From assembly GCF_000218235.1 (NCBI RefSeq), contig NZ_GL945017.1, positions 1,489,598-1,553,597 on the forward strand: a stretch of 64,000 bases of DNA, written 5' to 3'. This stretch comes from Hallella multisaccharivorax DSM 17128. GTDB taxonomy: Bacteria > Bacteroidota > Bacteroidia > Bacteroidales > Bacteroidaceae. Each line of letters starts with the position of its first letter. The stretch's first letter is position 1. The notes beneath the pieces were generated by a model that saw only the letters and a list, made by a program, of their open reading frames with translations, was not told where the DNA came from and made no database searches. Below, in pieces: positions 62,091 to 64,000 of this stretch. Both the position numbers and the translations under genes were made by a program.

Positions 62091-62098
62091 CAAAATCA
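62091..62098 (-). promoter_or_regulatory. Possible promoter -7 box of the hydrolase-TerB unit
   Basis: TGATTTTG on the minus strand (TAnnTTTG with one mismatch), 67 bases from the hydrolase ATG. Array D lies directly upstream of it, where a -33 box would be. Confidence 0.4.
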
Positions 62099-62108
62099 AC
62101 GCATTGCC

Positions 62109-62218
62109 TCTACGGCGTAAACGCATTGCCTCTACAGTGTAGACGCATTGCCTCTACGGCGTAAACGCATTGCCTCTACGGCGTAAAGGGAAGGCCATTA
62201 CGCCGTAAAGGCAATGAC
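62109..62218. repeat. 22-bp dyad repeat array D (family 1)
   Basis: Units begin at 62109, 62131, 62153, 62175 and 62197. The core is (T/A)(C/T)TAC-NNN-GTA(A/G)A followed by CGCATTGCC; the fourth and fifth units drift. The orientation of the linking bases is reversed relative to array A. It lies between the POT transporter and the hydrolase genes. Confidence 0.9.
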
Positions 62219-62230
62219 ACCTTTATACGG

Positions 62231-63787
62231 TTATTCCGTCATCCTTTTCAGTTTCTTCAACAATGAGAACATGACGATAGCACTGACCACACACAATGTG
62301 ATGAGGATGCCCCAGTTGTACATGAGCGGAATCTTATTCCAAAGCATGGAAGGAATGGAACTCAGATAGTTACCGATGGCCGTGGCAACAAACCATCCAC
62401 CCATCATCAGGCCCTTGTATTTAGGAGGCGCCACCTTCGAAACAAAAGAGATGCCCATGGGTGAGAGCAAGAGTTCGGCAATGGTCAGTGTGAAATAAGT
62501 GGAGATGAGCCATGAGGGCGACAGCACGCTCTCGGTCTGATCGGCTCCCAAATCCATCGGCGAGGTCAGGCCTGTGGAAGCCAAAGTGATGACCGTAAAG
62601 CCAAGACCGGCAACGAGCATACCCCAGGCGATACGTGTAGGCGCGGAGACACCATGTCCCTTACGGGCAAGCAAGCCAAAGAAAGCCATGCTGAACGGAG
62701 TGAGGGAAACAACAAAGAATGGATTGAACTGCTGGAAATCGGACGGCTGGGCGGCTATAGGATCGTCCATTCCCAGGAAAAGGACTATGGCTGCGACCCA
62801 TGCCAACAGTGTTACTCCGCCACAGATGAAGCGACTTTTTTTCTGCTTTGCCTGGAAAGTCTGGAAGCCAGTGTACACTGAGAGGGCGATGAGAGCCAAC
62901 GAGAAGATATTGAACCATATGCGCAGACCGCCACTGACAGTGAGGTTGGTGTACTTCTTAGCGAAGAATGTCAGTGCAGAACCGTTCTGATGGAAAGCCA
63001 TCCAGAAGAAAATGACTACGGCGAACACCAATAACAGGGCCACGATACGGTCCTTCGTCTGCTTGGGAGTCAGCTCCTCCACTTCGATGCTGTGGGTCTT
63101 TTCGGCCTCCTTGGCCGTCACGTCAGCATAGGCAAACCAGCTGCGGCAAGAGAAATAGATGATGGCTGAGAGCACCAATGACACACAGGCCACCCCGAAG
63201 CAAAGTCCATAAGCTCCATAAAGTGCCTGCAGATAAGCGGGATCAAAGTTGCCGGCGTCATAAACGAAACCGTATTTGGAGAGATAAAGATTGGTAATCC
63301 ATTTAGCCATAGACGGAGCAAACATGGCACCAATGTTGATGGCCATGTAGAACAGGCTGAAAGCATTATCACGGCTCGATTCGTATTTCGGGTCATCATA
63401 CAGATTGCCTACCAGCACCTGCAAGTTGCCCTTGAAAAGGCCGGTACCCAACGACACACAGGCCAGACCGGCAAACATGGCTGCCTGCCCCACAGCATTG
63501 GGAGCTGTTGGGATGGCAAGACCAAAATAGCCGAGAAACATGGTGACAAAGCCTATGACCACACATTTGCCGTAACCGATTTTGTCGGCAAGCATGCCGC
63601 CGAAGAGCGGCGCGAAATAGACAACAGCCAGGAAAATGGCATACACCTGTCCGGCTTGCGACTCCGTCCATCCAAACTTTGCCTGCATGAACAGTGCAAA
63701 AATCGCTAACATAGTGTAATAGCCGAAACGCTCGCCGGTATTTGCAAGGGCAAGGGCGTAGAGACCTTTGGGTTGGTTTTCAAACAT
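62231..63787 (-). CDS. POT-family proton-coupled peptide transporter
   Basis: A 518-residue inner-membrane protein of the POT/PTR family with 12 to 14 helices. Motifs include ERFGYYTMLAIFALFM (POT start ExxERFxYY), GGMLADKIGYGKCVVIG and the FYMAINIGAMFAPSMAKWI region. It imports di- and tripeptides with protons. Upstream to 63885 there is only a short promoter-like gap, and the next gene has the same direction. Confidence 0.92.
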   Translation of the reverse strand: MFENQPKGLYALALANTGERFGYYTMLAIFALFMQAKFGWTESQAGQVYAIFLAVVYFAPLFGGMLADKIGYGKCVVIGFVTMFLGYFGLAIPTAPNAVGQAAMFAGLACVSLGTGLFKGNLQVLVGNLYDDPKYESSRDNAFSLFYMAINIGAMFAPSMAKWITNLYLSKYGFVYDAGNFDPAYLQALYGAYGLCFGVACVSLVLSAIIYFSCRSWFAYADVTAKEAEKTHSIEVEELTPKQTKDRIVALLLVFAVVIFFWMAFHQNGSALTFFAKKYTNLTVSGGLRIWFNIFSLALIALSVYTGFQTFQAKQKKSRFICGGVTLLAWVAAIVLFLGMDDPIAAQPSDFQQFNPFFVVSLTPFSMAFFGLLARKGHGVSAPTRIAWGMLVAGLGFTVITLASTGLTSPMDLGADQTESVLSPSWLISTYFTLTIAELLLSPMGISFVSKVAPPKYKGLMMGGWFVATAIGNYLSSIPSMLWNKIPLMYNWGILITLCVVSAIVMFSLLKKLKRMTE

Positions 63788-63885
63788 AATTCTAATAGTT
63801 TAGCGTTAAAAGTTTTGCGTGTTTAGTAATAGCTCTTGTGTATAGCCATAGAGTTCATGGTTGACCGTCTTCCTTATCAGGCCAC

Positions 63886-64000
63886 CTATCTCATGATATC
63901 GACAAGCCATCCCAACTTAATGGTTATCGTACCGAAGTTGCTGGATCCGAAATAGTCGCGCTTGGAATCGCCGTAGAGGTTGCCAAGACCATAGTAATAG
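63886..64000 (-). CDS. C-terminal end of an outer-membrane protein (partial)
   Basis: The frame from the window edge to a TAG at 63886 gives 38 residues, YYYGLGNLYGDSKRDYFGSS and NFGTITIKLGWLVDIMR. The alternation of aromatic and small residues ending in a strand fits the last strands of an outer-membrane barrel. The gene starts outside the window. No family can be named from this part. Confidence 0.6.
   Translation of the reverse strand, partial: YYYGLGNLYGDSKRDYFGSSNFGTITIKLGWLVDIMR

Overview
The window looks like chromosomal DNA of a Bacteroidales bacterium, most like Prevotella and its relatives. Nearly every gene start sits behind the Bacteroidota promoter form TTTG-N19/20-TAnnTTTG. Lineage-typical families (GSCFA, DUF4924, DUF5686, HU-HIG-type HU, YfhO, RokA-like kinase) are frequent, ribosome binding sites are weak, and many exported proteins carry signal peptides or lipoboxes. 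No prophage, CRISPR array or rRNA is present.

Layout. 1-4.5 kb: pyruvate kinase, a small lipoprotein, ribosomal protein S1 and a MaoC dehydratase. 4.8-9.35 kb (minus): a five-gene operon (PgpA-type phosphatase, GtrA, CDP-alcohol phosphotransferase, PAP2/AUR1-like transferase, patatin with a predicted outer-membrane barrel) whose order matches the Bacteroides inositol-lipid cluster but lacks the adjacent myo-inositol-phosphate synthase. 9.5-13.7 kb: a DUF5686 outer-membrane protein, a NarL/LuxR-type regulator and a DMT transporter. 13.8-19.5 kb: a long operon with dapA, cstA, a small barrel protein, recR, a membrane protein, a GT2 and a GNAT. 19.5-23.2 kb: two identical tRNA-Asp genes, then two tandem acyl-CoA synthetase paralogs. 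23.5-31 kb: a ROK kinase, tsaC-ClC channel, and LysE-DUF4924-rfbD-prfC. 31-44.6 kb: housekeeping genes including luxS/mtnN, yfhO, a TrmH-type methyltransferase, typA, rpsO and mtaB. 44.8-50.9 kb: a 59-residue lipoprotein, a glucosaminidase/LysM protein, an M64 peptidase, a flavodoxin-ferredoxin, an aminotransferase and a Lol-type permease. 50.8-62 kb (mostly minus): the accessory part, with an Lhr-like helicase, a deleted pabC, pabB, an IS30 element and an MFS pump, then a BrxC/BrxD-type ATPase, a TerB-N protein and an alpha/beta hydrolase. 62-64 kb: a POT peptide transporter and the end of an outer-membrane protein.

Three things stand out. (1) A TerB-N / DUF2791 ATPase / Lhr-helicase set, known elsewhere as a predicted DNA-processing or defence-like cassette, appears here split by about 4.5 kb carrying pabB, a broken pabC, an IS30 and an efflux pump. 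(2) Five intergenic arrays of 22-bp dyad-symmetric units occur, four of one sequence family and one of an unrelated sequence with the same 22-bp period; four of the five lie just upstream of a promoter. (3) The inositol-lipid cluster lacks its inositol-phosphate synthase and ends in an outer-membrane patatin. Smaller points include an IS30 flanked by a perfect 16-bp direct repeat, an operator-like palindrome present twice, and small genes of 59 codons or fewer.
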